Positions 16,923 to 25,631 of a DNA stretch of 64,000 bases are shown here, one piece after another (within the stretch, counting starts at the first letter, position 1; every line of letters starts with the position of its first letter). The translations under genes were made by a program, and so were the position numbers. The notes below the pieces were generated by a model. The model saw nothing but the letters and a program-made list of their open reading frames with translations. It ran no database searches and was not told the origin of the DNA. This DNA is from Paraburkholderia eburnea. GTDB lineage: Bacteria > Pseudomonadota > Gammaproteobacteria > Burkholderiales > Burkholderiaceae. The stretch covers positions 45,048-109,047 of the forward strand of contig NZ_PQGA01000020.1 of the NCBI RefSeq assembly GCF_002917095.1. Reading direction: 5' to 3'.

Positions 16923-17792
16923 TCATGGCAACGCCAGCCGGTAGGGATCGAGCAGGCCCGCGACGAACGGCAGTTCCTCGACCTTGCCCCGGTTGAGGAT
17001 GGCCACTTCCTCGCGGTTCTCGTACAGTGAGCCGGTGCGCAGCAGGATCCAGTTGCGGATGCCCTCGGGCACCGGCTCCGCACCACCGTAGACATAGCTC
17101 GTGCCGCTGCCTGCGTCCGACAGGGTGACCGGGTTGCCGCCGGGATCCTGCAGGGCATAGAGGCCCGCGTTCGCAGCCGTCACCGTGTACGGGACGTCAA
17201 CCTGCAATGGCGTCGGCAGCGCCCCGCCCGAATTGAAGAACCGGACGGTATTGCCGACGGCCCACGTGACTGGGCCGCGCACCTGAATCTGAGTCGACGG
17301 TGGACTGCCCGGGACTATGCACACCGACATGTAGCCGGCGTCATACGTCACGGTGACAGCGCCGATCTGTGGCAGCGGGATCGGCCAGATCTTTCCGAAT
17401 CCGGGCGTAATGATCGCGGGCATCAGCGCCGCGTTGACGACGTAGTCGGCCGGATCCATCGTCTGCGGCGTGCCGTTCATGTCGAGATAGTCGATCGACA
17501 CAACATCGACGAGCGGCGCGTGAGGGAGCACGATCGCAAAGGCCGGATAGTTGATCACGTGCTCGAACGGCAGCGGCGTACCGATACCCGCCATCGGGAA
17601 CCGGTCCAGCACGAGCTGATAGCGCGCGTGGAGCAGCTGCTGGCGCGTGATCGTCTCGGCTGCAATCCGGGCCGTGGTCACGAGCGAGGCGATCAGCGTG
17701 TCCTGTGCGTCGTCGGTCACGCGCAGGTGCAGTTTTGCCTCGGCCAGATCAACGGACTCGCCTACAGGCCGCTGGAGCAGGATTTCCGGCAT
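16923..17792 (-). CDS. Head-tail connector protein, phiE125 gp8 type
   Basis: The N-terminal half is typical of gp6/gp8 connectors: V-D-L-A-E-A-K-L-H-L-R-V, then A-A-E-T-I-T-R-Q-Q-L. At 289 residues it is longer than usual because a beta module (about residues 165-235; V-T-W-A-V-G-N-T-V-R-F-F and G-L-Y-A-L-Q-D) is inserted before the last helices (I-R-N-W-I-L-L-R-T-G-S-L-Y-E-N-R). The protein would form the ring below the portal. The start is ATG at 17792. Confidence 0.87.
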   Translation of the reverse strand: MPEILLQRPVGESVDLAEAKLHLRVTDDAQDTLIASLVTTARIAAETITRQQLLHARYQLVLDRFPMAGIGTPLPFEHVINYPAFAIVLPHAPLVDVVSIDYLDMNGTPQTMDPADYVVNAALMPAIITPGFGKIWPIPLPQIGAVTVTYDAGYMSVCIVPGSPPSTQIQVRGPVTWAVGNTVRFFNSGGALPTPLQVDVPYTVTAANAGLYALQDPGGNPVTLSDAGSGTSYVYGGAEPVPEGIRNWILLRTGSLYENREEVAILNRGKVEELPFVAGLLDPYRLALP

Positions 17793-17815
17793 GGGTCAGT
17801 CTGGCAACGATGGAC

Positions 17816-18286
17816 TCAGACGATCTGGACGACGCTCGCGTCGCCGAGATTGATAGGAATCGGCGCGGATGCATCCACCGGCGGATCGAAGCGGCCGCCT
17901 ACGCCGAACAGGTACGCGGCGACAAACGACGCCGTTGTGCCGACCGTCAGCGACAGCTGGACGAACGCGTAGCCGTTGTTCGTATCCACGTCGCCGCTGC
18001 GGAAATTGACGAGTGCCTGCACGTTGGCACCGCTGGCCGCCTGGATCGTCGTGATTGCCTTGCCGGGCAGATCCTTCGCGCCCGTGCCGCTCGCATCCTG
18101 TGCCTGGCGGATTTTCGCGTCGAGCGTGGCATTCGTGCCCATTGCCCCGGTGCCGATGAGGGCGAGGAACGTGTGGAAGTTCTGCACCGGGATCCAGGCC
18201 GTGGCGACCGTGCCGGCAGGCTGGTTGGCGGGATCGATCGAGCTCAGCAACGCCTCGAAATCGGTGGGTTTCAGACTCGGAAACAT
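17816..18286 (-). CDS. Phage virion-associated protein of unknown function
   Basis: The 156-residue protein lies between capsid and connector, a place often held by decoration or small structural proteins. It has an N-terminal helical part, an Ala/Gly/Thr-rich middle, and beta-like sequence toward the end (F-V-Q-L-S-L-T-V-G, D-A-S-V-V-Q-I-V). No catalytic motif is visible. A ribosome site GGAGGATCC precedes the ATG at 18286. Confidence 0.75.
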   Translation of the reverse strand: MFPSLKPTDFEALLSSIDPANQPAGTVATAWIPVQNFHTFLALIGTGAMGTNATLDAKIRQAQDASGTGAKDLPGKAITTIQAASGANVQALVNFRSGDVDTNNGYAFVQLSLTVGTTASFVAAYLFGVGGRFDPPVDASAPIPINLGDASVVQIV

Positions 18287-18304
18287 AGTGGGATCCTCCC
18301 GGAA

Positions 18305-19594
18305 TCAGCGGGCCGCGAGCTGGATGAACGGCGAAAGGTTGTTCGCCCCGTTAGCCGGCTTGATCGGATTGACGATGGTCGGCTGGCCGTCAAGGCGAAA
18401 CACGGTACGGAATGCCATCGCATCCGCGTCGAAGTACAGGTGCATCGAGGTCGCGGTTTCGATGCCCGACGCCTTCTTGATGGTGCGGTAGTACGACATG
18501 TCGAGCAGGATCACGTCGCCCTGCGATGAGAAGCTCTTCGCGTGCTGCGAGACGAATACCGGGCGGCCCAGCAGCATTCCGTAAGGCGACTCCTGGGCAC
18601 CGGCCGAGATCGGCAGATAGATCGGGTAGTTGCCCAGCGTGAGCGTGAAGAGCGCCGGCAGCACGTCGTTGTTGATCAGCCAGATCGCACGGCCAAACGA
18701 ACCCGGCGGCAGGCGGGCGATCATCCTCGAGAGGTTCGAGATGGTCAGCGTCTGCGTGGCCTGACCCGTGTCCTTCGCCACCACGATTGCGGCATTGCCC
18801 TGCAGCGCACCAATCGGCATCCCGTTGCCGACGCCGAACAGCAGCGAATCGTTGGTTTTCCAGCGGATCGAGTCACCGATCTTGCGGTTCAGATACTGGG
18901 TGAGCGCCGGGCCATCGGCGATCAGTTCGTCGGTGAGCGGCACCAGTGCCATCATCTTGTGCAGGTACTGGGTTGTGGCCGACAGCTTCGGCTTCGTCGC
19001 CGTACCAATGTTGGCTTCGGCCTGCCAGTACGCGCGAATGCCATCCGTGCCCCAGGCCGTGGTCTCGTCCTTGGGGAACACCATCGAATTGCCCTCGATG
19101 TCATAGTCGTCGGTATAGGGCAGCAGTGCATCCTCGCTGAGCGACAGTGTAAAGATGTCGCGCGAGAACTCAGGTGGGATCAGGAAACCGCCGTCCGGCC
19201 CGGAGCCTTCGCCGCCATATGTGGTGGGAGCGACGGCCCCGTAGCGGAGCCGCTCATCGGCGCGCATCGGATTGATAATCGCGGTCTGGACCGACCTGGC
19301 GAAATCGCCGAGCGACCGGAAGCCGCGCTTCGGATCCTGCTCGATATTCTCCGATACAGTAATGCGCGCGTTCTCGGGGATCGTGACGCTGGCAGTGCGT
19401 TCCGCCTCGAGCAGCGCTTCCTCGCGCTCGATCTGCCGCTGCGTGCCCTGGATCGACGCCATCAACTCGTCGTATTGCGCGGCCTCTGCCGCGTTCAGGT
19501 CACGGTCTTCCGCATGGGCGGCTTCGACCAGCTTCCGCGCGTCAGCGACCAGCGCCGCCTTGCGTTGCTGCAGCGTGCGGAGGGTTTTGCTCAT
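18305..19594 (-). CDS. Major capsid protein, HK97 fold
   Basis: The 429-residue protein has an N-terminal helical delta/scaffold domain (about 1-100; T-L-Q-Q-R-K-A-A-L-V-A-D-A-R-K, with alternating Glu/Ala/Gln) that the S49 protease would remove. The coat domain follows, with G-G-F-L-I-P-P-E, a Y-L-H-K-M-M segment and L-L-G-R-P-V-F-V-S. The ATG at 19594 has TGGAG nine bases upstream. The gene is separated from its normal neighbour, the protease, by a gene on the opposite strand. Confidence 0.95.
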   Translation of the reverse strand: MSKTLRTLQQRKAALVADARKLVEAAHAEDRDLNAAEAAQYDELMASIQGTQRQIEREEALLEAERTASVTIPENARITVSENIEQDPKRGFRSLGDFARSVQTAIINPMRADERLRYGAVAPTTYGGEGSGPDGGFLIPPEFSRDIFTLSLSEDALLPYTDDYDIEGNSMVFPKDETTAWGTDGIRAYWQAEANIGTATKPKLSATTQYLHKMMALVPLTDELIADGPALTQYLNRKIGDSIRWKTNDSLLFGVGNGMPIGALQGNAAIVVAKDTGQATQTLTISNLSRMIARLPPGSFGRAIWLINNDVLPALFTLTLGNYPIYLPISAGAQESPYGMLLGRPVFVSQHAKSFSSQGDVILLDMSYYRTIKKASGIETATSMHLYFDADAMAFRTVFRLDGQPTIVNPIKPANGANNLSPFIQLAAR

Positions 19595-19610
19595 ATTGGG
19601 CTCCAGAAAT

Positions 19611-19634
19611 GAAAAGACCCGCTCACGGCGGGTT
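19611..19634 (-). terminator. Hairpin upstream of the capsid gene
   Basis: On the minus strand an ACCCGC/GCGGGT stem with a five-base loop is followed by CTTTTC and then the capsid ribosome site. The 14 bases TCCAGAAATGAAAA (plus strand, 19602-19615) also occur at 3281-3294 before the holin hairpin. It may be a weak terminator or an RNA-stabilising 5' hairpin for the abundant capsid message. Confidence 0.55.
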
Positions 19635-19731
19635 TCGTGTGTACTGCGGTAATGGTGAGGAAAACGGCTTTTCGATCTACACTGTGCTCGGCTGAAGAAA
19701 AAGTACCAAACCACTCTTGCACATAGATCAA

Positions 19732-21009
19732 ATGAATACGTCAGGCTTGTACGCCAACCGCAATGATCAAAGGGACTTCTTCAAGAATGCGCTTCTCGCA
19801 TCCGCTGACTCAGGATGCAACGTCTATATTGCAGTCGCATTCTTCACTGAGACGTCCGTAATCGACGAGCTGCTCGACTCGGGGTGCACCATTCGGCTCA
19901 TTGTCCGTCTCGGCTTCCCGACGAATCCGACGGCACTGGAGCGCTTCATGGGCAACCCTCGGGTGCAGATACGGTACTTCACTGGGCACAGCTTCCATCC
20001 CAAGCTTTACATATTCGGCGACGACGTTGCGTTCGTCGGATCCGCAAATCTGACTGGGGCAGCCATCCTCACCAATCAGGAAGTCGTCGTCAGCATCGAT
20101 CATCGGGATGACCGCTTTTCTGACCTCGCGTATATCTTCTCTGGGTACTGGAGCGAAGCCAGGGTACTGCATGACGAGGATTTGAAGAAATATAAAAATC
20201 TTTACAGCCAGTTTCAGCAACACCTCACTGCCGCTGAGAAGCTCGGCCAGCAAATCCTGAATCAACTCGGTGACTCAGCCCCGTCGAACATAACGCGTGA
20301 AAAGACGAAGCAGTCGAACCAGGCGATTTATATCGAGGAATTCAGGAAAACGTACCAGGAGAGTCTTGCGGCATTCGCTATCGTTCGCAAGGCTTACGAG
20401 GACTCAGGGTACAGAAAGGTCGATGAAGCACTGATTCCGCTGCGCCTCGAAATAGACTCCTTCATAAGCTTCGTCCGCGAGCGCAAGGCTCAAGGAGACT
20501 CATGGGAAAAAGCACCAATTCGCTCGGCTGCGGATCAAGTGGCATTTATCAGTGACCTTATCCCAGAGTGGCGCGCGACGCCATGGAAACACTTCGAGCA
20601 AACAATCGTGCCAGAAAATTATCCTCGCCTCATGAAGGCGTTCCACTCTCCGGAGTCGTTGAGAGCTATATCGCCCGATCATATGTTTGATGCGCTTTGC
20701 ACGCTACACTCATTCCACGACCGATTCAGATTCTTTGAAGGCGGAATGCCAACATGGAAATCGACTTTCCTCGCTGCCAATGACCATGCGAAGGTGATTG
20801 AATCATTGACATATCTTGTCTTCGGTAAAGACGGGATCGAGCACAGAATGGCCAATCTCATCTTCAATCCCGAATACAAGCTCTCTGAATTTGGCCGCGC
20901 AAACGTCCAGGAGCTTGTCGGCTGGTGCAATCGGGAACAGCTTCCGGTCATTAATGGACGTACAACCAAGGTCCTTCGATTTTTTGGATCTCAGGTGGCC
21001 CAGCTATGA
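19732..21009 (+). CDS. Phospholipase D-type (HKD) nuclease-like protein
   Basis: Counting from the ATG at 19732, the 425-residue protein carries one complete HKD-type motif: His89 and Lys91 in F-H-P-K-L-Y-I-F, then Gly103-Ser104 and Asn106 in V-G-S-A-N-L-T. This is the active site of PLD-superfamily nucleases and phospholipases. The remaining 300 residues are mostly helical and I do not recognise them. No second HKD motif is present, so a dimeric enzyme is expected, as for BfiI and Nuc. A TTG at 19717 is an alternative start. The gene reads against the leftward head operon between protease and capsid and is visibly AT-richer than both. It is probably an acquired cargo gene, perhaps for defence. 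Confidence 0.8.
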   Translation: MNTSGLYANRNDQRDFFKNALLASADSGCNVYIAVAFFTETSVIDELLDSGCTIRLIVRLGFPTNPTALERFMGNPRVQIRYFTGHSFHPKLYIFGDDVAFVGSANLTGAAILTNQEVVVSIDHRDDRFSDLAYIFSGYWSEARVLHDEDLKKYKNLYSQFQQHLTAAEKLGQQILNQLGDSAPSNITREKTKQSNQAIYIEEFRKTYQESLAAFAIVRKAYEDSGYRKVDEALIPLRLEIDSFISFVRERKAQGDSWEKAPIRSAADQVAFISDLIPEWRATPWKHFEQTIVPENYPRLMKAFHSPESLRAISPDHMFDALCTLHSFHDRFRFFEGGMPTWKSTFLAANDHAKVIESLTYLVFGKDGIEHRMANLIFNPEYKLSEFGRANVQELVGWCNREQLPVINGRTTKVLRFFGSQVAQL

Positions 21010-21038
21010 GCAGTCCCCCGCCTGCGCTAGCCACGTCC

Positions 21039-22043
21039 TCATACGCTGGCGATCTGGATCAACCGACGACGCAGCGCCAATCTGCTCAGCTCCCTGTTCT
21101 CTCGGTCACCCTCGTTTTCCTTGGGGCACGCTTTAGCGACATCCGTACGCTGATCCAATGATCGGGGTTTTCCGGTAGATCGGTACGTTGCTGTCAATTT
21201 GCGCAACACGCCGTCGAAGGTATCAATGCCGTCGACCATGCCGGCATCCTTCGCGGCCTGCGCGCCCAGCACGCGACCCTGGCCCATGCCGTCCCGGACA
21301 CTGGCGATTGGCACGCCGCGATTGCGTGCGACGGCCTTCGTGAACGCGCTGTAGTAGTCATCGACGCGGCTCTGCATGAACGATTGCGCATCGGCCGACA
21401 GCGGTTCGTACGGGCTGCCCTCGGTCTTGTATTTGCCGGCCGAGATGAGCGTGGTCGTGACGCCGGCCTCGGCCAGTGCCTTCGACCAGTCCTCGTGCGC
21501 CGACCACACGCCGATCGAGCCGACTTCGCCACCGGGCGTCACATAAAACTCGCTAGCGGCGCTGCCGAGCCAGTACGCGGCGCTGGCCGCCAGGCTATTC
21601 GCGATCGTGACGACCGGTTTCTGGCCACGCGCCTGATAGATCTCGTCGGCCAGTTCCTGCACGCCGTAGACGCTGCCCCCGGGCGAATCCACATCGATCA
21701 GGATCGCGTCGACCGAATCGTCGGCGAGGGCGGAGCGCAGCGCCTTCGCGAACATCTGCGTGCTCATGGATCCGGGGCCGGAAATATCATCGGCCATGTT
21801 GCCGCGCTGCGTGACGACACCGTACATCGGCAGTACGGCGATTGAGCCGTTGCCTGCTCGTGCGCTTGCCCCTCGTCGGGCTGCCACGGCCGCTGAGTCG
21901 GTTTGGACCGTAGTCATCGTATCGGCATCGGCGATGGCACCAAGCGACCAGCGCGCGATCACTCCGGCGAAGGCCGACAGTCGCTCGGGCATGATGGCCC
22001 ATGGGGTCGACAGGAATTCAGAGATCAGGAGCGCATGTTTCAT
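21039..22043 (-). CDS. S49-family head maturation protease
   Basis: The 334-residue protein has the SppA/S49 layout: D-S-P-G-G-S-V-Y-G near residue 118, the nucleophile serine in N-S-L-A-A-S-A-A-Y-W, and the general-base lysine in S-A-G-K-Y-K-T-E-G-S-P-Y. It would process the capsid delta domain and portal during head assembly. The start overlaps the portal stop by four bases (ATGA). The tail after about residue 285 is basic and may be flexible. Confidence 0.92.
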   Translation of the reverse strand: MKHALLISEFLSTPWAIMPERLSAFAGVIARWSLGAIADADTMTTVQTDSAAVAARRGASARAGNGSIAVLPMYGVVTQRGNMADDISGPGSMSTQMFAKALRSALADDSVDAILIDVDSPGGSVYGVQELADEIYQARGQKPVVTIANSLAASAAYWLGSAASEFYVTPGGEVGSIGVWSAHEDWSKALAEAGVTTTLISAGKYKTEGSPYEPLSADAQSFMQSRVDDYYSAFTKAVARNRGVPIASVRDGMGQGRVLGAQAAKDAGMVDGIDTFDGVLRKLTATYRSTGKPRSLDQRTDVAKACPKENEGDRENRELSRLALRRRLIQIASV

Positions 22044-23293
22044 TCTGTATTCCTGGCATCGTCGGACGTTTCATCTGACTCGTCGGGTGCGGGTTGCGCG
22101 GTTGCCGGGGCACTTGATGCATCGCTTTCCTCGACCATGTTGAGTGGCCGTAGCGGTTCGTCGAGTCCGTCGAGCGGATCAAGCGATTCCATACGGCGCG
22201 CCTCGTTACGCGTGAGCCAGCCATCGAGAATCCCGTTGTGGTAGTACATCGCCCGGGCCTGTGCATCGCCGCGCAACAGTGCCGTTACCGGAAACTCGAC
22301 GTTCAGGCCATCGTCCTCGCCGAGGAAGTGGTAGCGGATCGCTTCCTCCCAGCGCACGAGCCACGGACGCAGGGTATGGATCACGAACTCGAGCGACTGC
22401 TGCTCGATGTTCGAGAACGTCGCCTTGTCCAGGTCGCCGATCATGTGCGGCGGGATCCGGAACAACCGTGCGATCTCGGACACGGAGAACTTACGCGTCT
22501 CGATGAACTGGATGTCCTCGTTCTTCAAGCCCAGCTCGTGATACTTCATCCCGAACTCGAGGATGGCCGTCTTGTGCCGGTTGCGGCCCGTCTGCTGCCG
22601 CTGCCAGGCCTCGCGGAATTCGCGGCGCTTTTCATCGGACGGGAACGCATTCGGCATCTCGATCCAGCCACCCGGCGTCGCGTCGTTCATGAAAAAACGC
22701 ATCCCGTAGTCCTGCGCGGCGAGTCCACCGGCCACCGCCTCGCGTGCGGCCGTAATCGGGTTGTAGCCCACGATCCCGTCCGGCGACAGGCCGCGCAGAT
22801 GGAACACTTCGCTTCGTGCGAGCACGATCTCGCTGCCGTCACGGCGCGTATACCGGTAGCGCCACTGCGTATCGGAGAGCAGTTCGACCGTCACCCGATC
22901 CGGATGCAGTGGCAGCAGGTCCGTGACCTCGCCGCGGGCATTCGAGACGATCTGCGCGAACGCATTGCCGCGCAGTGTGCAGTGTCCCTGCAACATCTCC
23001 CGGAATTCCAACGGATTCTGGAAATCGTTTGGCCGGACGGCGAGCAGCCGGTAAAGCCAGTGGTTGCGCAACGGTGTCTTCCGTCCATCAGGCCGCTCGC
23101 GGTACAGCATGAACGGTAGTGTTGAGACGGATTCGGCGAGCACGCGCACGCAGGCGAATACGGCCGTGAGCCGCATTGCCGCGTCGGCGTTGACCGAGTG
23201 CGGCGTGCCCCGGAACGGCACTGGCGAGAACCAGAAATCGCCCCACGGAGACCGGTCACCGGTGTCCGCGTTCAGGCGCATCGATAGCAGCAC
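22040..23293 (-). CDS. Portal protein, HK97 family
   Basis: The 417-residue protein contains the portal pattern: V-F-A-C-V-R-V-L-A-E-S-V-S-T-L-P-F early, G-N-A-F-A-Q-I-V, H-L-R-G-L-S-P-D-G-I-V-G, and R-I-P-P-H-M-I-G-D-L. It forms the twelve-fold DNA entry ring. A GTG at 23293 is taken as start because AGGAAG, inside the end of the upstream small gene, lies six bases before it; an ATG at 23281 is the alternative. The acidic Ser/Ala-rich tail is usual. Confidence 0.93.
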   Translation of the reverse strand: MLLSMRLNADTGDRSPWGDFWFSPVPFRGTPHSVNADAAMRLTAVFACVRVLAESVSTLPFMLYRERPDGRKTPLRNHWLYRLLAVRPNDFQNPLEFREMLQGHCTLRGNAFAQIVSNARGEVTDLLPLHPDRVTVELLSDTQWRYRYTRRDGSEIVLARSEVFHLRGLSPDGIVGYNPITAAREAVAGGLAAQDYGMRFFMNDATPGGWIEMPNAFPSDEKRREFREAWQRQQTGRNRHKTAILEFGMKYHELGLKNEDIQFIETRKFSVSEIARLFRIPPHMIGDLDKATFSNIEQQSLEFVIHTLRPWLVRWEEAIRYHFLGEDDGLNVEFPVTALLRGDAQARAMYYHNGILDGWLTRNEARRMESLDPLDGLDEPLRPLNMVEESDASSAPATAQPAPDESDETSDDARNTE

Positions 23294-23296
23294 GGA

Positions 23297-23449
23297 TCAC
23301 TTCCTCGCGATGAGCGCGCCGAACACCGTGAACGCGAGCACAAGCGTGCCAACCGCGACTAGTGCCGCCGGAATGCTGATAAGCGCGAGGCCCGAGCCGA
23401 TCAGGGCAATACCGGTCAGCAAGGAGGAGTTGTAGGTCAGCGGGCTCAT
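23297..23449 (-). CDS. Very small membrane protein between terminase and portal
   Basis: The 50-residue frame begins with an ATG that overlaps the TGA of the large terminase (ATGA) and ends three bases before the portal start. Residues about 10 to 47 are almost wholly hydrophobic (Leu, Ile, Ala, Val, Gly), followed by R-K at the end, so one long or two short membrane helices are predicted. Tight coupling to both neighbours and the embedded portal ribosome site argue that it is translated. Small hydrophobic genes occur at this place in some HK97-type phages, but I know no function. Confidence 0.7.
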   Translation of the reverse strand: MSPLTYNSSLLTGIALIGSGLALISIPAALVAVGTLVLAFTVFGALIARK

Positions 23450-25158
23450 ACGATCATCAAGGTGTAGTCGTCGGGCATCTTCGGGGTGCCGTCACCGACG
23501 AGCGCGCGCGACAGCGCCATGATCAGCGCGACAATGCCGTCGATCTTGTTCTCTGGGCGCTCCTTGCGCGGATAGATGTTGTCCTTCGCATCAAGATGGG
23601 CGACCACGTTGCTCGCCATCCAGCCCAATACCGGATCGCCGTCGTGGATCAGCCGGCGCTGCAGCACGAGCGCTTCGAGTGCCTTCATCGGTTCCGAGAA
23701 ATTCAGCACGGTCGGGCGCACCTCGATCATCGGCAGGCCTTCGGCGAGCATCCGGGTCGACAATTGCGTCGCCTGGAAGGGATCGAAGGCCACGCCCTGT
23801 ACCTGAAAGCGGCTCGACATTTCGATCAGGTCGGCCTCGATCCACCCGAAATCGATCACGTTGCCAGGCGTGACGGTGAGCCGGCCATTGCGCATCCAGC
23901 CCGCGTACTGGCTGTTGCTGGTCGCCATCACGGTGTCCTCGGGCAGGTAGTAACGACCGAAGATGGCATATCCGCCTTCGATCTCGGGATGCGCGAACAG
24001 CAGCATCAGCGCGGCGATATCCGTTTTGCTCGCGAGGTCGAGTCCGATCCAGCAGGGCTGTCCCGCAAACGTATCGAGATCGAGCGCAGTATCGGCGCAC
24101 CGGTCCCACGCCCGCATATCCATCCACGCGGTGTCGGCGTTGACCCACTCGTTGAGGTGCTTGGTCTTGAAGTTGTTGACCGCGCTCGGCAACTGCATGG
24201 CCTTGGCCTGCAGCGGTACCAGCACCTCGGGCTGGACCGAGATGCCCCAGTTCGGATTCGCCTTGATCAGCGCTTCCTCGGTCGTCCAGTCGTCACCGTC
24301 GTCGAGGCCGTACACGATGCCGAACTGGCTGTCGTCCTCGAACACGCCCTCGAGCAGCTTCGTGACGAATGAGCGGATCTCGTAGCAGATCCCGGCCCGG
24401 TTGCTGCCTGCCGTCGTGATCACCCACAGCAGCGAATTGTTACGCTTGCCGGTACCGGTTTCGACCACGTCATAGACGGTGCGCGTCTTGTGCGCGTGCA
24501 GTTCGTCGACGCAGCCGAAGTGGATGTTCAGGCCGTCGAGCGTGGAGCCCTCGGCGGAAAGCGCTTCGAACTTGGAGCCGGACGCCAGCACATTCATGTT
24601 GTGCGCACCGACGGCGACACCAAAGCGTGAACGGAACCCGGCGCTGCGCCGGGCCATCGTCTGTGCGTCGCCAAACACGATGCGCGCCTGGTCGCGTGTC
24701 GTCGCCAGCGAATACACCTCTGCGCCGCCTTCGCCGTCGGCAGCCAACATATAGAGGCCGACCGCCGACGACAGCGTCGACTTGGCGTTGCCGCGCGGTA
24801 CCTCAATATAGGAACGGCGGAAGCGCCGCCGCCCATCGGCCTGTACCCACCCGAACACAGTGGTCAGGATGAACACCTGCCACGGCTCGAGCGTGATTGG
24901 CTCACCGGCCAGCGGCCCCTTGACGTGGGGCAGGCGCTCGATGAGCGCGCACAGGTTGTCCGCCGGCGCGAAGTCCTTGCCGGAGCGGTCCGACAGCTTC
25001 GGATTGAACCGATAGGGGCTGCTCTTACCCTTGAATCGGGCTAGATCATTCAGTTGCCGCTGGCAGGCGAGCTTGACCCAGCGGCAGGCGGGGACGTTGC
25101 CCGCAACGACGGCCTCGGCATAGCGTCGGGCAGTCATCGCGTAGCTCGACGTTGCCAT
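23446..25158 (-). CDS. Terminase large subunit
   Basis: The 570-residue protein is the packaging motor. The ATPase domain has a Walker A variant P-R-G-N-A-K-S-T (about residues 120-127) and an acidic pair in G-C-V-D-E-L-H-A-H (Walker B). The C-terminal nuclease domain has its first aspartate in W-I-G-L-D-L-A-S-K-T-D (about residue 345) and later acidic residues near D-N-I-Y-P-R-K. This is the HK97/Terminase_1 type. The ATG at 25158 shares a base with the TGA of the small subunit. Confidence 0.95.
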   Translation of the reverse strand: MATSSYAMTARRYAEAVVAGNVPACRWVKLACQRQLNDLARFKGKSSPYRFNPKLSDRSGKDFAPADNLCALIERLPHVKGPLAGEPITLEPWQVFILTTVFGWVQADGRRRFRRSYIEVPRGNAKSTLSSAVGLYMLAADGEGGAEVYSLATTRDQARIVFGDAQTMARRSAGFRSRFGVAVGAHNMNVLASGSKFEALSAEGSTLDGLNIHFGCVDELHAHKTRTVYDVVETGTGKRNNSLLWVITTAGSNRAGICYEIRSFVTKLLEGVFEDDSQFGIVYGLDDGDDWTTEEALIKANPNWGISVQPEVLVPLQAKAMQLPSAVNNFKTKHLNEWVNADTAWMDMRAWDRCADTALDLDTFAGQPCWIGLDLASKTDIAALMLLFAHPEIEGGYAIFGRYYLPEDTVMATSNSQYAGWMRNGRLTVTPGNVIDFGWIEADLIEMSSRFQVQGVAFDPFQATQLSTRMLAEGLPMIEVRPTVLNFSEPMKALEALVLQRRLIHDGDPVLGWMASNVVAHLDAKDNIYPRKERPENKIDGIVALIMALSRALVGDGTPKMPDDYTLMIV

Positions 25159-25631
25159 CAGCCGGCGATCTCCGACCATGGATCGTGCGCGCTCGCCGGT
25201 TCCTGCGCAATCTGTACCCGCGAGCGCGACGCAGGGGTGAAGCCCATTTCCGATTCGTAGCTTTTCATCTCGAGCGCCAGATCGCGAATCACGTCCATCA
25301 GCGGCGAGCGACGCAGGATGCCGCTCGGCGTCTTGATGATCATGCCGGCCACGCCAGCGCGATTGATCTTGGCCAGCGCCTCCCGATAGAGTCCGGCGCA
25401 GTTGGCCCAGCGTTCCAGCACGGCGGCATCGAGCGACGAGAGCAGTCCCGGCGGCGCATTCTCGATCGCGTAGCGCCAGGCTTCCTTGGCGGTATCCGAC
25501 ATGTACTCGGGCGGCTCGCCGAGCTTCCCGGTTGGGCGCGGCTCGTGCGGATTGATCCGGCATTTCTGCAGCGTGCCTTTGACCTTCTTGACGGCAGCGG
25601 GTAGCGGCTTACGGCCGGCCATGGTGGTCAT
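25158..25631 (-). CDS. Terminase small subunit, P27 family
   Basis: The 157-residue protein begins with the basic pattern M-A-G-R-K-P-L-P, continues with P-E-Y-M-S-D-T-A-K-E-A-W-R-Y, and has a helical middle with L-Y-R-E-A-L and S-P-L-M-D-V-I-R-D, all features of the P27/HK97 small terminase. It recognises the cos region and recruits the large subunit. An internal ATG at 25622 gives the family start MAGRKPL and may be the true one. Confidence 0.9.
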   Translation of the reverse strand: MTTMAGRKPLPAAVKKVKGTLQKCRINPHEPRPTGKLGEPPEYMSDTAKEAWRYAIENAPPGLLSSLDAAVLERWANCAGLYREALAKINRAGVAGMIIKTPSGILRRSPLMDVIRDLALEMKSYESEMGFTPASRSRVQIAQEPASAHDPWSEIAG

